DNA from: CAWCVR01 sp963799105
GTDB taxonomy: Bacteria; Acidobacteriota; Terriglobia; Bryobacterales; Bryobacteraceae
Direction of reading: 5' to 3'
Assembly (NCBI GenBank): GCA_963799105.1
Contig: CAWCVR010000002.1
Location: forward strand, 310,001 to 374,000
Length of the DNA: 64,000 nt
Part shown: one piece after another, positions 1-8,699 of the stretch
Layout of the letters: the number at the start of each line of letters is the position of its first letter
How positions within the stretch are numbered: the first letter of the stretch is position 1
The notes under the pieces: model-generated
Seen by the model: only the letters and a program-made list of their open reading frames with translations
What the model was told of the DNA's origin: nothing
The model's database searches: none
Made by a program: the position numbers and the translations under genes

Positions 1-1241
1 CGGGGTTCCGGCAGTTTGTTCAGGTGGTCCAGAAGGGTGCCCCCGCCGGCCAGCGAAATGGCGCTGTCCTTGGGCTTCTTCGGATACCCGAATGACGCGG
101 CCATTTCCCGGGCTTTGTGAGCCAGCACCTCGGGCGAATCGTCCAGCGGCGTGTTCACCATAGCGCCGTAGCGGATCTGATGGCCGATACAGGTGACCAG
201 GCATGCCACGATGACGAGGATGCAGGGCACCGAATAGCGCCGCTTCAGACCTTCCAGTTCGCCCGAATCGGCGACCAGCTCCGGCGACGGAGTTTCGCCC
301 GCCGCCAGGGCCGCGGCCAGGCGATCGCCGCCCGGCAGAGCCGCGGCCACCGAAAGGCTGTTGGGCGGACGCTTGGCGGGATCCGGATCGAGACACCGGC
401 GGATGGCTTTTTCGACCGCTGGGTCGATGTCCACGGCGATGGAGGTCATGCTGGTCAACTGCGCCGCTTCCTGCTGCGCCAGCAGTTGTTGCATGTTCCG
501 GCCCTCGTAGGGCCGCTTGCCGGTGAAGAGTTCGTACAGCACCAGGCCCAGCGCGTAAACATCGCTGAGCATCGTGACTTCCGCGCCCTTGAGTTGTTCG
601 GGCGCCATGTACGCGGGGGTGCCGTTGCGGATCTCGGCCCCGGAAAGCTGGCCGGAGACGGCAGCCAGGCCGAAGTCCATGATCACCACCTCGCCGCGCT
701 TGTCGATCATGACGTTCTGCGGCTTGAGATCGCGGTGGATGATGCCGCGGTCATGGGCGGCGGCCAGCCCGGCGCACAGCTTCCGCGCCATTTCCAGGGC
801 CTTGTCCGCCGGCAGGCGCCCGATGCGGAGCAGCAGGCACGAGAGGTCCTCGCCATCCACGTATTCCATGGAAATGAAGGGCATCCCCTGGACCTCGCCG
901 ATGTCGTAAACCCGGCAGACATTGGGATGGGAAACCTGGCGCGCGATGCGGACTTCCCCGTGAAAACGGGCCAGCAGGCCGGGATTGGAGGACATCTCGG
1001 CGGGCAGAAACTTCAACGCCACCGATTGATCGAGAGTCAGATCGGTGGCGCGGTACACTTCGCCCATCCCGCCGCGCCCCAGCAGGCCGATGATGCGGTA
1101 GCGCCCGCCCAGCACCGTGCCGGGCACGAAGCGGCCCTCTCCCGATGCCGGAGACGAAGAATCGCGAGAGACGGAGGATGGCGAGGGCGTGGGAGCGAAA
1201 GGCGTGGTTTCGAGAAACGACGGGTTGACCGGGCGTTCCAT
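1..1241 (-). CDS. Serine/threonine protein kinase, C-terminus off the window
   Basis: Eukaryotic-type (Hanks) protein kinase that would phosphorylate Ser/Thr on unknown targets. Reading from an ATG at 1241, a Ser/Pro-rich leader of about 45 residues precedes the kinase domain. The glycine loop GRGGMG lies at residues 55-60, the ATP lysine in VALKF at 77 and the catalytic HRDLKPQN at 169. DFGLA and an APE-like segment (MAPEQL) follow. A hydrophobic segment (CILVIVACLVTCI) near residue 340 suggests membrane anchoring with the kinase in the cytoplasm. The gene runs off the left edge, so any sensor domain after the membrane segment is missing here. The start is the first ATG before the domain. 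Family assignment is secure; the substrate cannot be inferred. Confidence 0.93.
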   Translation of the reverse strand, partial: MERPVNPSFLETTPFAPTPSPSSVSRDSSSPASGEGRFVPGTVLGGRYRIIGLLGRGGMGEVYRATDLTLDQSVALKFLPAEMSSNPGLLARFHGEVRIARQVSHPNVCRVYDIGEVQGMPFISMEYVDGEDLSCLLLRIGRLPADKALEMARKLCAGLAAAHDRGIIHRDLKPQNVMIDKRGEVVIMDFGLAAVSGQLSGAEIRNGTPAYMAPEQLKGAEVTMLSDVYALGLVLYELFTGKRPYEGRNMQQLLAQQEAAQLTSMTSIAVDIDPAVEKAIRRCLDPDPAKRPPNSLSVAAALPGGDRLAAALAAGETPSPELVADSGELEGLKRRYSVPCILVIVACLVTCIGHQIRYGAMVNTPLDDSPEVLAHKAREMAASFGYPKKPKDSAISLAGGGTLLDHLNKLPEP

Positions 1242-1322
1242 ATCAGACCATTCTACAGTGGCGCCCCCAGGCACGGTTCCGGCTTGCGCGCACGATCTCA
1301 GAATCGAAACGTGGCGGCGAAG

Positions 1323-1490
1323 TCACTCGTGCCGAAGCGCGATGACGGGGTCCACACGGGTGGCCCGCCGCGCTGGAAGAAAGCTGGCCAGGAACGCCAC
1401 CGCTACCGGCAGCGGGCTGGCGGGCGACTCCTCCACTTCGCGAAGGAGCTTCGCCAGCAGCGCGTCACCGTCTTTCGTTTCGTTCAACGC
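1323..1490 (-). pseudogene. C-terminal remnant of a duplicated-type ABC permease
   Basis: A short minus-strand frame ends in RRATRVDPVIALRHE followed by TGA. That ending is the signature C-terminus of acidobacterial MacB/FtsX-type permeases; the intact permease at 17-20 kb ends in EPAVALRHE. Only about 55 codons remain and no ATG start is present, since an in-frame TGA lies just upstream near 1500. The first part (NETKDGDALLAKLLREVEES) does not look like the permease and may be a different fused fragment. I read this as debris left by deletion between the kinase gene and the TlpA-tail duplication. Confidence 0.55.
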
Positions 1491-1546
1491 GGGTCCGCCT
1501 CAGGTGATCAAGTGATCCTGGGTGTGGCGGACGCGGTGCGCCTCCC

Positions 1547-1785
1547 CTATCGATTCTCCAGCGCCGCGCGGACGCGGCCGGTCAGGGTCTCGACGTAGCG
1601 CTCGGGCAGTTACCCGGTCAGGCGGCTGAACGCGTGGCCGCGCTGGTCCAGGACGATAGTGGTGGGAACCGCGAACACGCCGGGCGCCCGCGTCAGGCCA
1701 TCCTCGAAGCACACGGACTCCGGCCACTTCCGCTCTTCCAGGAATGGACCAACCAGCGGGCGGTCGTCAGCGGCGTCAATCGGGG
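1547..1785 (-). pseudogene. Duplicated, nonsense-mutated tail of TlpA-like gene
   Basis: This stretch is a close copy of 2506-2742, the 3' end of the TlpA-like gene on the same strand. Long identical runs cover the final ~75 codons, including the same terminal TAG (1547-1549). The copy has lost the thioredoxin active site, which lies upstream in the intact gene. It carries an in-frame TAA at 1610-1612 where the intact copy encodes GFLPE. It is therefore a non-functional partial duplication about 1 kb from its parent. Confidence 0.85.
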
Positions 1786-1826
1786 AGTACCGCCCAGTCT
1801 GGCGTCCACCAACCCCGATCCGTGGC

Positions 1827-2315
1827 CTACTGCTTCGTGAAATCGAACGTGCAGGGGCGGCCTATGACGCCGAGACCCGTATCGCGGGTGCCCGTACCCG
1901 CGGCATCCTGGAAATGGGCCTTGATGTTGTAGCTGTAATCCTCCCCCTTGTGGGCGAGGACTCCGCGGGCGTAGTTCCTGGAGGCGACGATGCCCGTCGC
2001 GGACAGCTTGGCGCTGCCGTCCTTGGCGATTTTGCCTTCGATCAGCAGGTACCCGGGCTCCCCCGCCGTGCCGTGCTCTCCGCGAAAGGCGTTGTTCTCG
2101 ATGACGCCGGCAAACTGCCAGGTGTAGCCCTCGGTGTTTCCTTTTGCAGGGCAGGCCATCTTCGTGAGCCACTTGCCATCGAAGCCCGGCGAACTTTGCC
2201 CACCGGCTCCCGCCGTTTGAGGAGACGAGGACGCGCTTTGGGCGAAGGCAATCGACCCAATCAGGAGGGAGGCTGCCACTCGGAGAGCCGCCCCGGCAAT
2301 AGTAGTCATACGCAT
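1827..2315 (-). CDS. Small exported protein of unknown function
   Basis: About 162 residues with a clear signal peptide: MRMTTIAG, then a hydrophobic run ending in SIAFAQS, a likely signal peptidase I site. The mature part starts with a Ser/Gly-rich linker, then FDGKW and a compact domain with two cysteines (MACPAKG near the start, RPCTFDF at the end) that could form a disulfide. The wording DGKWLTKMACP resembles small periplasmic proteins of unknown function. Several in-frame ATGs (2309, 2315, 2330, 2342) make the exact start uncertain; 2315 gives the most compact signal peptide. It lies between the two copies of the TlpA tail, so the duplication flanks it. Confidence 0.65.
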   Translation of the reverse strand: MRMTTIAGAALRVAASLLIGSIAFAQSASSSPQTAGAGGQSSPGFDGKWLTKMACPAKGNTEGYTWQFAGVIENNAFRGEHGTAGEPGYLLIEGKIAKDGSAKLSATGIVASRNYARGVLAHKGEDYSYNIKAHFQDAAGTGTRDTGLGVIGRPCTFDFTKQ

Positions 2316-2505
2316 ATTGAAGGGAATCATGCAATCTGGCATCCAACCCGAAAGGCGCCGGGAAGTCCGGTGCCGTGCGCGCTCCGTGGCAGAACGGCGC
2401 GGGGTATAGCGATGCCGTCGCCCGTGGAGGACGGCAGTCTACTGAGAATCGTGCGCCTTTTAACTCAGGCAGAGTATCCACGCGCAGGTGCAAAAACCGC
2501 CTACC

Positions 2506-3594
2506 CTATCGATTTTCCAGCGCCGCGCGGACGCGGCCGGTCAGGGTCTCGACGTAGCGTTCGGGCAGGAACCCGGTCAGGCGGCTGAATACCTGGCCGC
2601 GCTGGTCCAGGACGATGGTGGTGGGAACCGCGAACACGCCGAGCGCCTGCGTCAGGCCGTCCTCGAAATAGACCGCGTCCGGCCACTTCTCTTCGTCCAG
2701 AAAAGGACCAACCAGCGAGCGGTCGTCATCCGCGTCGATCGAGAGGAACTCGACCGCGGGGTTGTCGTGGAACCGCCCGGCCACCTCGCGGTAGAGCGGG
2801 TGTTGGGCACGGCAGGGTCCGCACCAGGTGGCCCAGAAATCCAGCACCACCACTTTGCCCTTCAAACCCGCCATGGCGAATTTGCGGCCATCGAGCGCGG
2901 TCAGGGTGAATTCCATCGGATCGGTGAGCCCGGCGTTGGGGCCGGCGGGCCGCAATCGCAGTTCGCGCGCGTGGAGCAGCGCCACGTTGCGGTCGTACGC
3001 CCGCAGCACCAGGTCGCCGAGACCGGCTTCGGAGCCTTTGGCCCGTTGGAAGATGTCGCCCATGCGGGCGCGGTCGCGGTCGCGGTCGGCGGCGGTTGCG
3101 GCCGGGTCGGGGATGGTGAAGGCGTCGGCCAGGGCGCTGGCGGCGTCCTGGAGTTTGCCAAGGCGCTCCGACCAGCGGGCGATCTCGCGCGCCGCCTCGG
3201 CGTCCGGAAAGGTCTCGAAGGCGCGGCGCGCCAGCGTCAGCGCCTCTTCGAAGCGGCCCAGGAGACCAGAGGCCCGGGCTTCCAGGGCGAGCGCGTGGCC
3301 GATGCCGCGGTTATTGTGGTTCTGGCGGTTCAGTTCTTCGATGCGCAGGGCGTACTTGAAGGCACGTTGCGCGGCCTCGGCGCCGCCACCGCTGGCGATG
3401 AGGGCTTGCGCCACGGCGTCCAGGATGGGGAGGTTTGTGGGCTGGCGCGCCAACACACGCTCGCCATACAAGATGGTGCCCGGGCCGTCGTGGGCTTCGA
3501 TGGCGGCGCGGGCGGCGGCGCGATCGGGGTCCGCGGTTTGCGCCATGAGTACCCACGCGAACGCGGCCAGGGCCAACGGCAGGCCGCGCGTCAT
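2506..3594 (-). CDS. Exported TlpA-like thiol-disulfide protein with helical N-terminal region
   Basis: About 362 residues. A signal peptide (MTRGLPLALAAFAWVLMAQ) is followed by ~190 residues of TPR-like helices (AQRAFKYALRIEE, FEEALTLARRAFE). The C-terminal thioredoxin fold has the active site WATWCGPC at Cys258/Cys261 and the cis-proline segment VFAVPTT. It probably reduces or exchanges disulfides in the periplasm; the partner is unknown. Its ATG (3594-3592) overlaps the TGA of the upstream gene as ATGA, so translation is probably coupled. The gene ends the yebC-ruvC operon. Its last ~80 codons are duplicated at 1547-1785. Confidence 0.88.
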   Translation of the reverse strand: MTRGLPLALAAFAWVLMAQTADPDRAAARAAIEAHDGPGTILYGERVLARQPTNLPILDAVAQALIASGGGAEAAQRAFKYALRIEELNRQNHNNRGIGHALALEARASGLLGRFEEALTLARRAFETFPDAEAAREIARWSERLGKLQDAASALADAFTIPDPAATAADRDRDRARMGDIFQRAKGSEAGLGDLVLRAYDRNVALLHARELRLRPAGPNAGLTDPMEFTLTALDGRKFAMAGLKGKVVVLDFWATWCGPCRAQHPLYREVAGRFHDNPAVEFLSIDADDDRSLVGPFLDEEKWPDAVYFEDGLTQALGVFAVPTTIVLDQRGQVFSRLTGFLPERYVETLTGRVRAALENR

Positions 3595-4244
3595 TGTGGG
3601 TTCGAGGGCGGGTTTGCCGGCGGTTTCATGGCGCGAATGCCCTCGGCGATTTCGGCGGCGCGCGCCCGCGCCGTGTGCATGTAGCTCTCGTTGGCCACGA
3701 TGCGGTCGAGCAGCGGCAGAAACTGCTCCGGCGCCACCACGCGGTCGCGTTCCAACGCGGATTCCAGAAGCGTCAGGGCATTGACCACGCCCAGCCGGTC
3801 GTACTTGGCGGTGCGTTCGAGTTCGACGCGGTGCTGCGAAGATTCGGCCATGCGCTCGAACCAGTCCTGCAACGCCTGGGCGTCCTTGTTCTCGGTGTAG
3901 TTGAACTTGACTTCGGTCTTCCCGGCGCCGCTCTCGAGGCGGAAGGTTTTGGTCCCCATGAAGGCGACTTTGAGTGGAGATTCGATCGGGTGCTTGAAGA
4001 ACTCCAGCTTTTCGGCCAGTCCGTAGATTTCCTGCGCAGTGGCGGAGTCGAGCTTGAACTTGACCGGCAGGTCGTCGTCCACCGCCTCGCGGTACTCGGC
4101 GTCGCCGTCCTTGGTGAGCGTCACCTGGATGTACGCCGGCGTGCTGCCGGGGAACTCGCGCGAATAGAACAGCCTGCCATCGGCGGCGCCCAGCCCGCAA
4201 GCTGCGGCCGCCAGCGCAAGCAGCGAAATCGGAAGCCGTTTCAT
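3591..4244 (-). CDS. Exported protein of unknown function in the ruvC operon
   Basis: 217 residues beginning with a hydrophobic signal (MKRLPISLLALAAAACGLGA). The cysteine in ALAAAACG could be a lipobox cysteine, so a lipoprotein is possible, but an ordinary signal peptide is equally plausible. The rest is soluble with a beta-rich centre (AYIQVTLTKDGDAEY, KTFRLESGAGKTEVKF) and a helical C-terminus. Its ATG at 4244 overlaps the ruvC TGA by four bases and its own TGA overlaps the next ATG, placing it firmly in the operon. No recognised domain. Confidence 0.75.
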   Translation of the reverse strand: MKRLPISLLALAAAACGLGAADGRLFYSREFPGSTPAYIQVTLTKDGDAEYREAVDDDLPVKFKLDSATAQEIYGLAEKLEFFKHPIESPLKVAFMGTKTFRLESGAGKTEVKFNYTENKDAQALQDWFERMAESSQHRVELERTAKYDRLGVVNALTLLESALERDRVVAPEQFLPLLDRIVANESYMHTARARAAEIAEGIRAMKPPANPPSNPQ

Positions 4245-4738
4245 GCCGGGTGCACGAACCTCCGGACAGTGGATTCGCGGGTGGCGTGGCAGATGGCCAC
4301 GGCCAGGGCGTCGGAGGCGTCTTCGGATTCGAGGACTTCCGGCAGCCGCAGCAGCGATTGCACCATGAGCTTCACCTGGCTCTTCTCCGCCCTGCCGTAT
4401 CCCACCACGCTGGTCTTGATCTCCAGCGGGGAGTACTCGGCCAGTTCCATTCCCGCCTCGGCCGCTACCAGCAGCGCCACCCCGCGGACGTGCGACAGCT
4501 TGAGCAGGGTCTTGACGTTGACGGCGTAGAAGACCTCTTCCACGGCGGCGGTCTCGGGCGCGTACTCGCGGACCAGCCCGCGCAACCCCTCGGCAATCTC
4601 CAGGAGGCGCTGGGGAAACGGCTGCTTGGGGCTGGTGCGGATCACCCCGGCGGCGAGCATGCGATGGAGGGAGCCATCGCTATCGATCACGCCGTAACCG
4701 GTCCGCTGCGAGCCGCAATCGATACCGAGGACCCGCAC
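4241..4738 (-). CDS. ruvC: Crossover junction endodeoxyribonuclease RuvC
   Basis: 165 residues, normal length for RuvC, which cuts Holliday junctions in the RuvABC pathway of recombination repair. The RNase H-like fold carries the expected acidic residues: Asp7 in LGIDCG, Glu67 in AVEEVF, and Asp140/Asp143 in SEDASDALA. The start is GTG (4738-4736), one base after the yebC TAA, so the two genes are tightly coupled, a common bacterial order. The TGA overlaps the next gene's ATG. ruvA and ruvB are not in the window. Confidence 0.97.
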   Translation of the reverse strand: MRVLGIDCGSQRTGYGVIDSDGSLHRMLAAGVIRTSPKQPFPQRLLEIAEGLRGLVREYAPETAAVEEVFYAVNVKTLLKLSHVRGVALLVAAEAGMELAEYSPLEIKTSVVGYGRAEKSQVKLMVQSLLRLPEVLESEDASDALAVAICHATRESTVRRFVHPA

Positions 4739-4739
4739 C

Positions 4740-5486
4740 TTACTGCCCGAGGGCCTCCAACTCCTTCTCGTCGATATCGAAGTTGGAGTAGACGTTCTGC
4801 ACGTCGTCGTGGTCTTCCAGCGCCTCGTACAACCGCAGCATGCCGCTGGCGCTTTTGCCTTCCAGCTTGATCAGGTTTTTGGGAACCATGGCGATGCCGG
4901 CTTCCGAGGTGGCAATACCGGCGGCTTCCAATGCCTTGAGGATGGCGTCGTGGGCTTCGGGAGGCGAAAGGACTTCCCAGTTGTCGCCGGCGGCGCGGAG
5001 ATCGTCTCCGCCCGCATCCAGGATGACGCCCATAAGCTGGTCTTCGCCGGCCTTCTCGACCGGCACCAGCACCTGGCTCCTGCGGTCGAACATCCAGGCG
5101 ACGCTGCCCTGCTCGCCCATGTTGCCGCCGTTCTTGGAGAAGACATGGCGGATGTCGCTTACCGTCCGGTTGCGGTTGTCGGTAGCGACATTGACCAGGA
5201 CGGCGGCGCCGCCCGGCCCGTAGCCTTCGAACATCACCTCGTCGATCTGGCCGCCTTCCAGTTCGCCGGTACCGCGCATGACGGCCTTCTTGATGTTGTC
5301 GGCCGGCATGCTGACGGCTTTGGCGGCGGTGATGGCGGTACGAAGACGAGGATTCCCGTCGGGATCTCCGCCACTGCGCGCGGCGATCACGATTTCCTTG
5401 ATGATGCGCGTGAACGACTTTCCGCGCTTGGCGTCAAGAGCCGCCTTTTTATGCTTAATGGTGGCCCATTTGGAATGGCCCGACAT
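4740..5486 (-). CDS. yebC: YebC/PmpR/TACO1 family protein
   Basis: 248 residues, typical for the family. The diagnostic N-terminus MSGHSKWATIKHKK fixes the start at ATG 5486, although the frame stays open further upstream. Family members act as DNA-binding regulators or, as shown for TACO1/YebC relatives, help ribosomes through difficult stretches such as proline runs; which applies here cannot be told. The gene leads a minus-strand operon with ruvC. The gap from its start to the divergent TlpA-like gene at 5674 holds a pair of GGAAATGTCC repeats. Confidence 0.97.
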   Translation of the reverse strand: MSGHSKWATIKHKKAALDAKRGKSFTRIIKEIVIAARSGGDPDGNPRLRTAITAAKAVSMPADNIKKAVMRGTGELEGGQIDEVMFEGYGPGGAAVLVNVATDNRNRTVSDIRHVFSKNGGNMGEQGSVAWMFDRRSQVLVPVEKAGEDQLMGVILDAGGDDLRAAGDNWEVLSPPEAHDAILKALEAAGIATSEAGIAMVPKNLIKLEGKSASGMLRLYEALEDHDDVQNVYSNFDIDEKELEALGQ

Positions 5487-5608
5487 GTGAACCTCACGGG
5501 TAGGCCCGGCCACGCACGGCCGGGAGGGAAATGTTAATAAAATCGACCTATTGAGGATACCAGAATCGGGAAATGCGCTCAAGGCGTAGCTGGACCTTGT
5601 CAAAGCAA

Positions 5609-5645
5609 AGGGGAAATGTCCCCTCGCGGCAAGGCGGAAATGTCC
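5609..5645. repeat. Paired GGAAATGTCC motifs with a small dyad
   Basis: GGAAATGTCC occurs at 5612-5621 and again at 5636-5645. The first copy sits in a dyad, AGGGGA-AATG-TCCCCT (5609-5624). The pair lies between the divergent yebC and TlpA-like genes. It could be a regulator site or a leftover transposon end; the sequence alone does not decide. Confidence 0.5.
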
Positions 5646-5673
5646 TAAGCCGTTCCGCGGTATCGTGAAGATT

Positions 5674-6505
5674 ATGAAATGCCGATACCTGCCGATTGCG
5701 TGCGCCATCCTGGCCTCCGTGGCCGCGACTTCCGCGCAGACCCAGCCGGTTTTCAACAGCCAGGAGAAGTCTGTCGCCGACCGCATGGGTCACCTGCGCG
5801 CCCTGCCGGACGACGAATGGACGCTTGAGGTGGGGCGGTTGGCCCGCCAGATTCAGGCGCTGCCGGCGGGCGAGGGCAAACGCCGCCTGATCGGCAGCCT
5901 CACCGGCCTGGCCACCGAGGGCGACGCCGGCCACGAGACGCTGCAAACAATCGCCGATGTCATAGCCGGCCTGCCGGCTGGTCAGCGCATGTACGGTGCG
6001 CTCGCCCTCCTGGCGCGCTACGAGCACGTGCAGGTGTCGCTCGACGATCCCGGGTACCGCGCGGCCATGGCGAAACTGGAAGCCGACGACCGGCGCCGGC
6101 TCGAGCCCGCAATTCACGCTGAACGACTTGCAGGGCGGGAAATGGTCGTTGGAGGCGCTGCGCGGCAAGGTGGTGCTGGTGAATTTCTGGGCCACCTGGT
6201 GCCCGCCCTGCCGCAAGGAGATGCCCGATATGCAGGCGCTCTACGAGCGCTTCGGTCCACGCGGCCTCGTGGTGCTGGCCATATCGGACGAGGATGCCGG
6301 CAAGGTGGCGCCGTTTGTGGCGGCGCGGAAGATCACCTTCCCGATGCTCTTCGATCCGGGGCGAACGGTGAATCAGTTGTTCGCGGTGGAAGGGATTCCC
6401 AAGAGCTTCCTGTACGGGCGCGACGGCAAGCTGGTGGCCCAGGCGATCGACCGGCGGACCAGCCGGCAGTTTCTCGAAATGCTCAAACTGGCGGGTCTGG
6501 AGTAG
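5674..6505 (+). pseudogene. TlpA-like thioredoxin-family gene, frameshifted as given
   Basis: The gene opens with a signal peptide (MKCRYLPIACAILASVAATS, ATG 5674; an in-frame GTG lies at 5665) and a helical region, all in one frame to about 6105. It then continues in the next frame with FTLNDLQGGKWSLEALRGK and the active site FWATWCPPC, ending at TAG 6505. The two halves form one normal exported TlpA/ResA-type protein of about 275 residues if a single base is restored near 6095-6115. The junction lies in a GC-rich stretch and the neighbouring gene has the same kind of break, so a sequence error is as likely as true decay. It follows yebC in divergent orientation and precedes thpR. Confidence 0.8.
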
Positions 6506-6515
6506 CGGCGGGCCT

Positions 6516-7066
6516 ATGCGACTGTTCACCGCGCTCGATCTGCCGGCGGAAGTGGCCGGCAATCTCGAGGACCTGCTGCGCGCGCCTCCGGCCCACGGCG
6601 CGCATCCGCTGGAGCCCACCCGCGAACCTGCACATCACCACCAAGTTCATTGGCGAATGGCCCGAGGCGCGGCTCGACGAACTGAAATCCGCGCTGGCGG
6701 CAATTCCGGCTCGCGCGCCCATCGCCATGCGCATCCACAACCTGGGCTTCTTTCCGAACGCGCGCGCGCCGCGCATCTTCTGGTGCGGCATCGACGCGCC
6801 GGGGTTGGCCGGGTTGGCGGAGGCGACCGACGGCGCCACCGCCGCGCTGGGCATCGCGCGCGAGACGCGCCCGTTTTCGCCGCACCTGACGCTCGGCGCG
6901 CATCAAGGACCGGGTCAACATCGAGGCCCTCAACCAAGCCATCGCCGGCCTGGCTTCCGCCGAGTTCGGCTGCTTCGAAGCGCGCAGCTTCTTCTTGTAC
7001 CTGAGCCAATTGAGACCTTCCGGTTCCGTGTACACTAAACTAGCGGAATTTCCGCTGTCACTGTAA
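6516..7066 (+). pseudogene. thpR: RNA 2',3'-cyclic phosphodiesterase / 2'-5' RNA ligase family gene, two frameshifts
   Basis: The N-terminus MRLFTALDLPAE is in one frame, the middle in the next (NLHITTKFIGEW, the first HxT motif, and FSPHLTLG, the second HxT), and the C-terminus in the third (RIKDRVNIEAL then FFLYLSQLRPSGSVY). The last two match the family's usual ending. Restoring one base near 6581-6592 and one near 6893-6903, both in GCGCGC-like runs, gives a normal ~180-residue protein with both catalytic HxT motifs. The TAA (7064-7066) shares a base with the plsY ATG. Either the gene is decaying or, more likely, the assembly lost bases. Confidence 0.85.
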
Positions 7067-7671
7067 TGATTCCCATCTCGATATTGCTGGCGGCCTATCT
7101 CATCGGCGCCATTCCGTTCGGCTTCCTGCTGGTCAAGTGGACCACCGGCGCGGACGTGCGCGCCACGGGAAGCGGCAACATCGGGGCCACCAACGTCCTG
7201 CGGACCACCGGGCGCGTGGCCGGCGTCGCCACCCTGCTGCTGGATATCGGCAAGGGCTACCTGGCGGTGTGGCTGGCGGAGCGGTTCACCCATGGCAGCC
7301 CGTTGTGGACCAGCGCGGCGGCGCTGGCGGTGATGGCGGGCCACGCCTATCCGGTGTTCCTGAGGTTCCGCGGCGGCAAGGCCATGGCCAGCTTCGTGGG
7401 GGCGTTTCTCCGCCTGACGCCGCTGCCTCTCATCAGTGTGCTGGTGGTGTTCCTTGTGGTGGTGGCGTGGACCCGCTACATTTCGATGGGATCCATCGTC
7501 GGGGCGGCGACCTTTCCTCTGGCGGTCTGGCTGATCTCGCAACCGCCGTGGCCAGTGGTGGCCGCCTCGATCCTCGCCGGGGCGTTTATTATCTACAGAC
7601 ATAGTAGTAATCTCCGCAGGCTCCACGCAGGCACCGAGAATGTATTTCGATTCGGAGCCTCGAAGTCGTGA
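7066..7671 (+). CDS. plsY: Acyl-phosphate:glycerol-3-phosphate acyltransferase PlsY
   Basis: 201 residues, a multi-spanning inner-membrane protein that transfers an acyl group from acyl-phosphate to glycerol-3-phosphate, the first step of phospholipid synthesis in most bacteria. Family motifs are intact: ATGSGNIGATNVLR in the first cytosolic loop, the phosphate-binding RFRGGKAMAS and the late AGTENVFR. About five hydrophobic segments are visible. The ATG shares a base with the thpR stop and the TGA overlaps the gpsA GTG, so plsY and gpsA form a coupled pair that makes and then acylates glycerol-3-phosphate. Confidence 0.97.
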   Translation: MIPISILLAAYLIGAIPFGFLLVKWTTGADVRATGSGNIGATNVLRTTGRVAGVATLLLDIGKGYLAVWLAERFTHGSPLWTSAAALAVMAGHAYPVFLRFRGGKAMASFVGAFLRLTPLPLISVLVVFLVVVAWTRYISMGSIVGAATFPLAVWLISQPPWPVVAASILAGAFIIYRHSSNLRRLHAGTENVFRFGASKS

Positions 7672-8666
7672 AGAGCCTGTCGATCATCGGCGGTGGAAGC
7701 TGGGGAACCGCCCTGGCGCTGGCGCTGAGCCCCCGGTTTCCGCGGGTGCGGCTGTGGGTCTATGAATCGGACCTGGCCGGCCGCATGCAATCCACGCGGG
7801 AGAACGACGTCTACCTGCCGGGTTGCTTCCTGCCGGATAACGTGCAGATTTCTAGCGACTTAGGGATGGTGCTGGAGGACGGTTCCACGATCTTGAGCGT
7901 CATGCCGTCCCACCTGGTACGGGGGATGTACCAGCAGATGCTCCCCTACCTGAACGATTCCATGGTGTTCGTCAGCGCCACGAAGGGACTGGAGAACGGC
8001 ACATTACTACGAATATCGGAGGTAATTCGACAAGTTGTTCAGGAGCGGTTTGATCCGCGTGTCGCCGTGATCTCGGGACCGACCTTTGCCAGGGAAGTGG
8101 CGCGCGCGGAGCCAACCGCGCTGGTGGTGGCTTCTACGGACGACAGGCTGGCGGCGGAGGTGCAGGAAGCCTTCTCCGGGCCTGCATTCCGCCTTTATAC
8201 CAGTCCTGATCCTATAGGTGTAGAAATTGGAGGCTCCATCAAGAACGTGGTCGCCATCGGAAGCGGCGTGCTGCACGGATTGGGCCTGGGCTACAACGTG
8301 ACGGCGGCCCTGATCACGCGTGGGTTGGCGGAAATGACCCGTCTGGCGGTAGCCATGGGCGGCCGGCCGCTCACTTTGGCGGGGTTGGCGGGTTTGGGCG
8401 ATCTGGTCCTGACCTGCACCGGAGATTTGAGCCGCAATCGCATGGTGGGCGTGGAACTGGCGCGCGGCCGGAAGCTGGATGAGATCGTGAGTTCCATGAA
8501 GATGGTGGCCGAAGGCATAAAAACTACAAATGCAGCAGTCGATTTGGCGCAGCGTTGTTCCGTGGAGATGCCCATAGCCGGGCAAATGTTCCAAATGTTA
8601 CACTTCGGGATATCGCCGCGGGATGCTATTCAACGCTTGATGGAGCGTTCACTCAAAGGGGAATAG
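7668..8666 (+). CDS. gpsA: NAD(P)-dependent glycerol-3-phosphate dehydrogenase
   Basis: 332 residues, the usual length. It reduces dihydroxyacetone phosphate to sn-glycerol-3-phosphate in the cytosol, supplying PlsY. The Rossmann motif IIGGGSWGTALA is at residues 6-17. The catalytic lysine lies in GGSIKNVVAIGSG, and the substrate-binding ending is seen around RNRMVGVELARG. The start is a GTG overlapping the plsY TGA as GTGA, a clear sign of translational coupling. Confidence 0.97.
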   Translation: MKSLSIIGGGSWGTALALALSPRFPRVRLWVYESDLAGRMQSTRENDVYLPGCFLPDNVQISSDLGMVLEDGSTILSVMPSHLVRGMYQQMLPYLNDSMVFVSATKGLENGTLLRISEVIRQVVQERFDPRVAVISGPTFAREVARAEPTALVVASTDDRLAAEVQEAFSGPAFRLYTSPDPIGVEIGGSIKNVVAIGSGVLHGLGLGYNVTAALITRGLAEMTRLAVAMGGRPLTLAGLAGLGDLVLTCTGDLSRNRMVGVELARGRKLDEIVSSMKMVAEGIKTTNAAVDLAQRCSVEMPIAGQMFQMLHFGISPRDAIQRLMERSLKGE

Positions 8667-8699
8667 GCGTCAAATTTTCCCATAGGACCGCAACCTCGG

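Noticed and set aside
117..1598. Long plus-strand open frame opposite the kinase
   Set aside because: Its translation is Arg/Gly/His-rich low-quality text; the minus-strand kinase explains the region fully.
2506..4200. Start of the TlpA-like gene at 4200
   Set aside because: The first ~200 codons would be out-of-frame translation of the preceding exported protein; ATG 3594 has a signal peptide and ATGA coupling.
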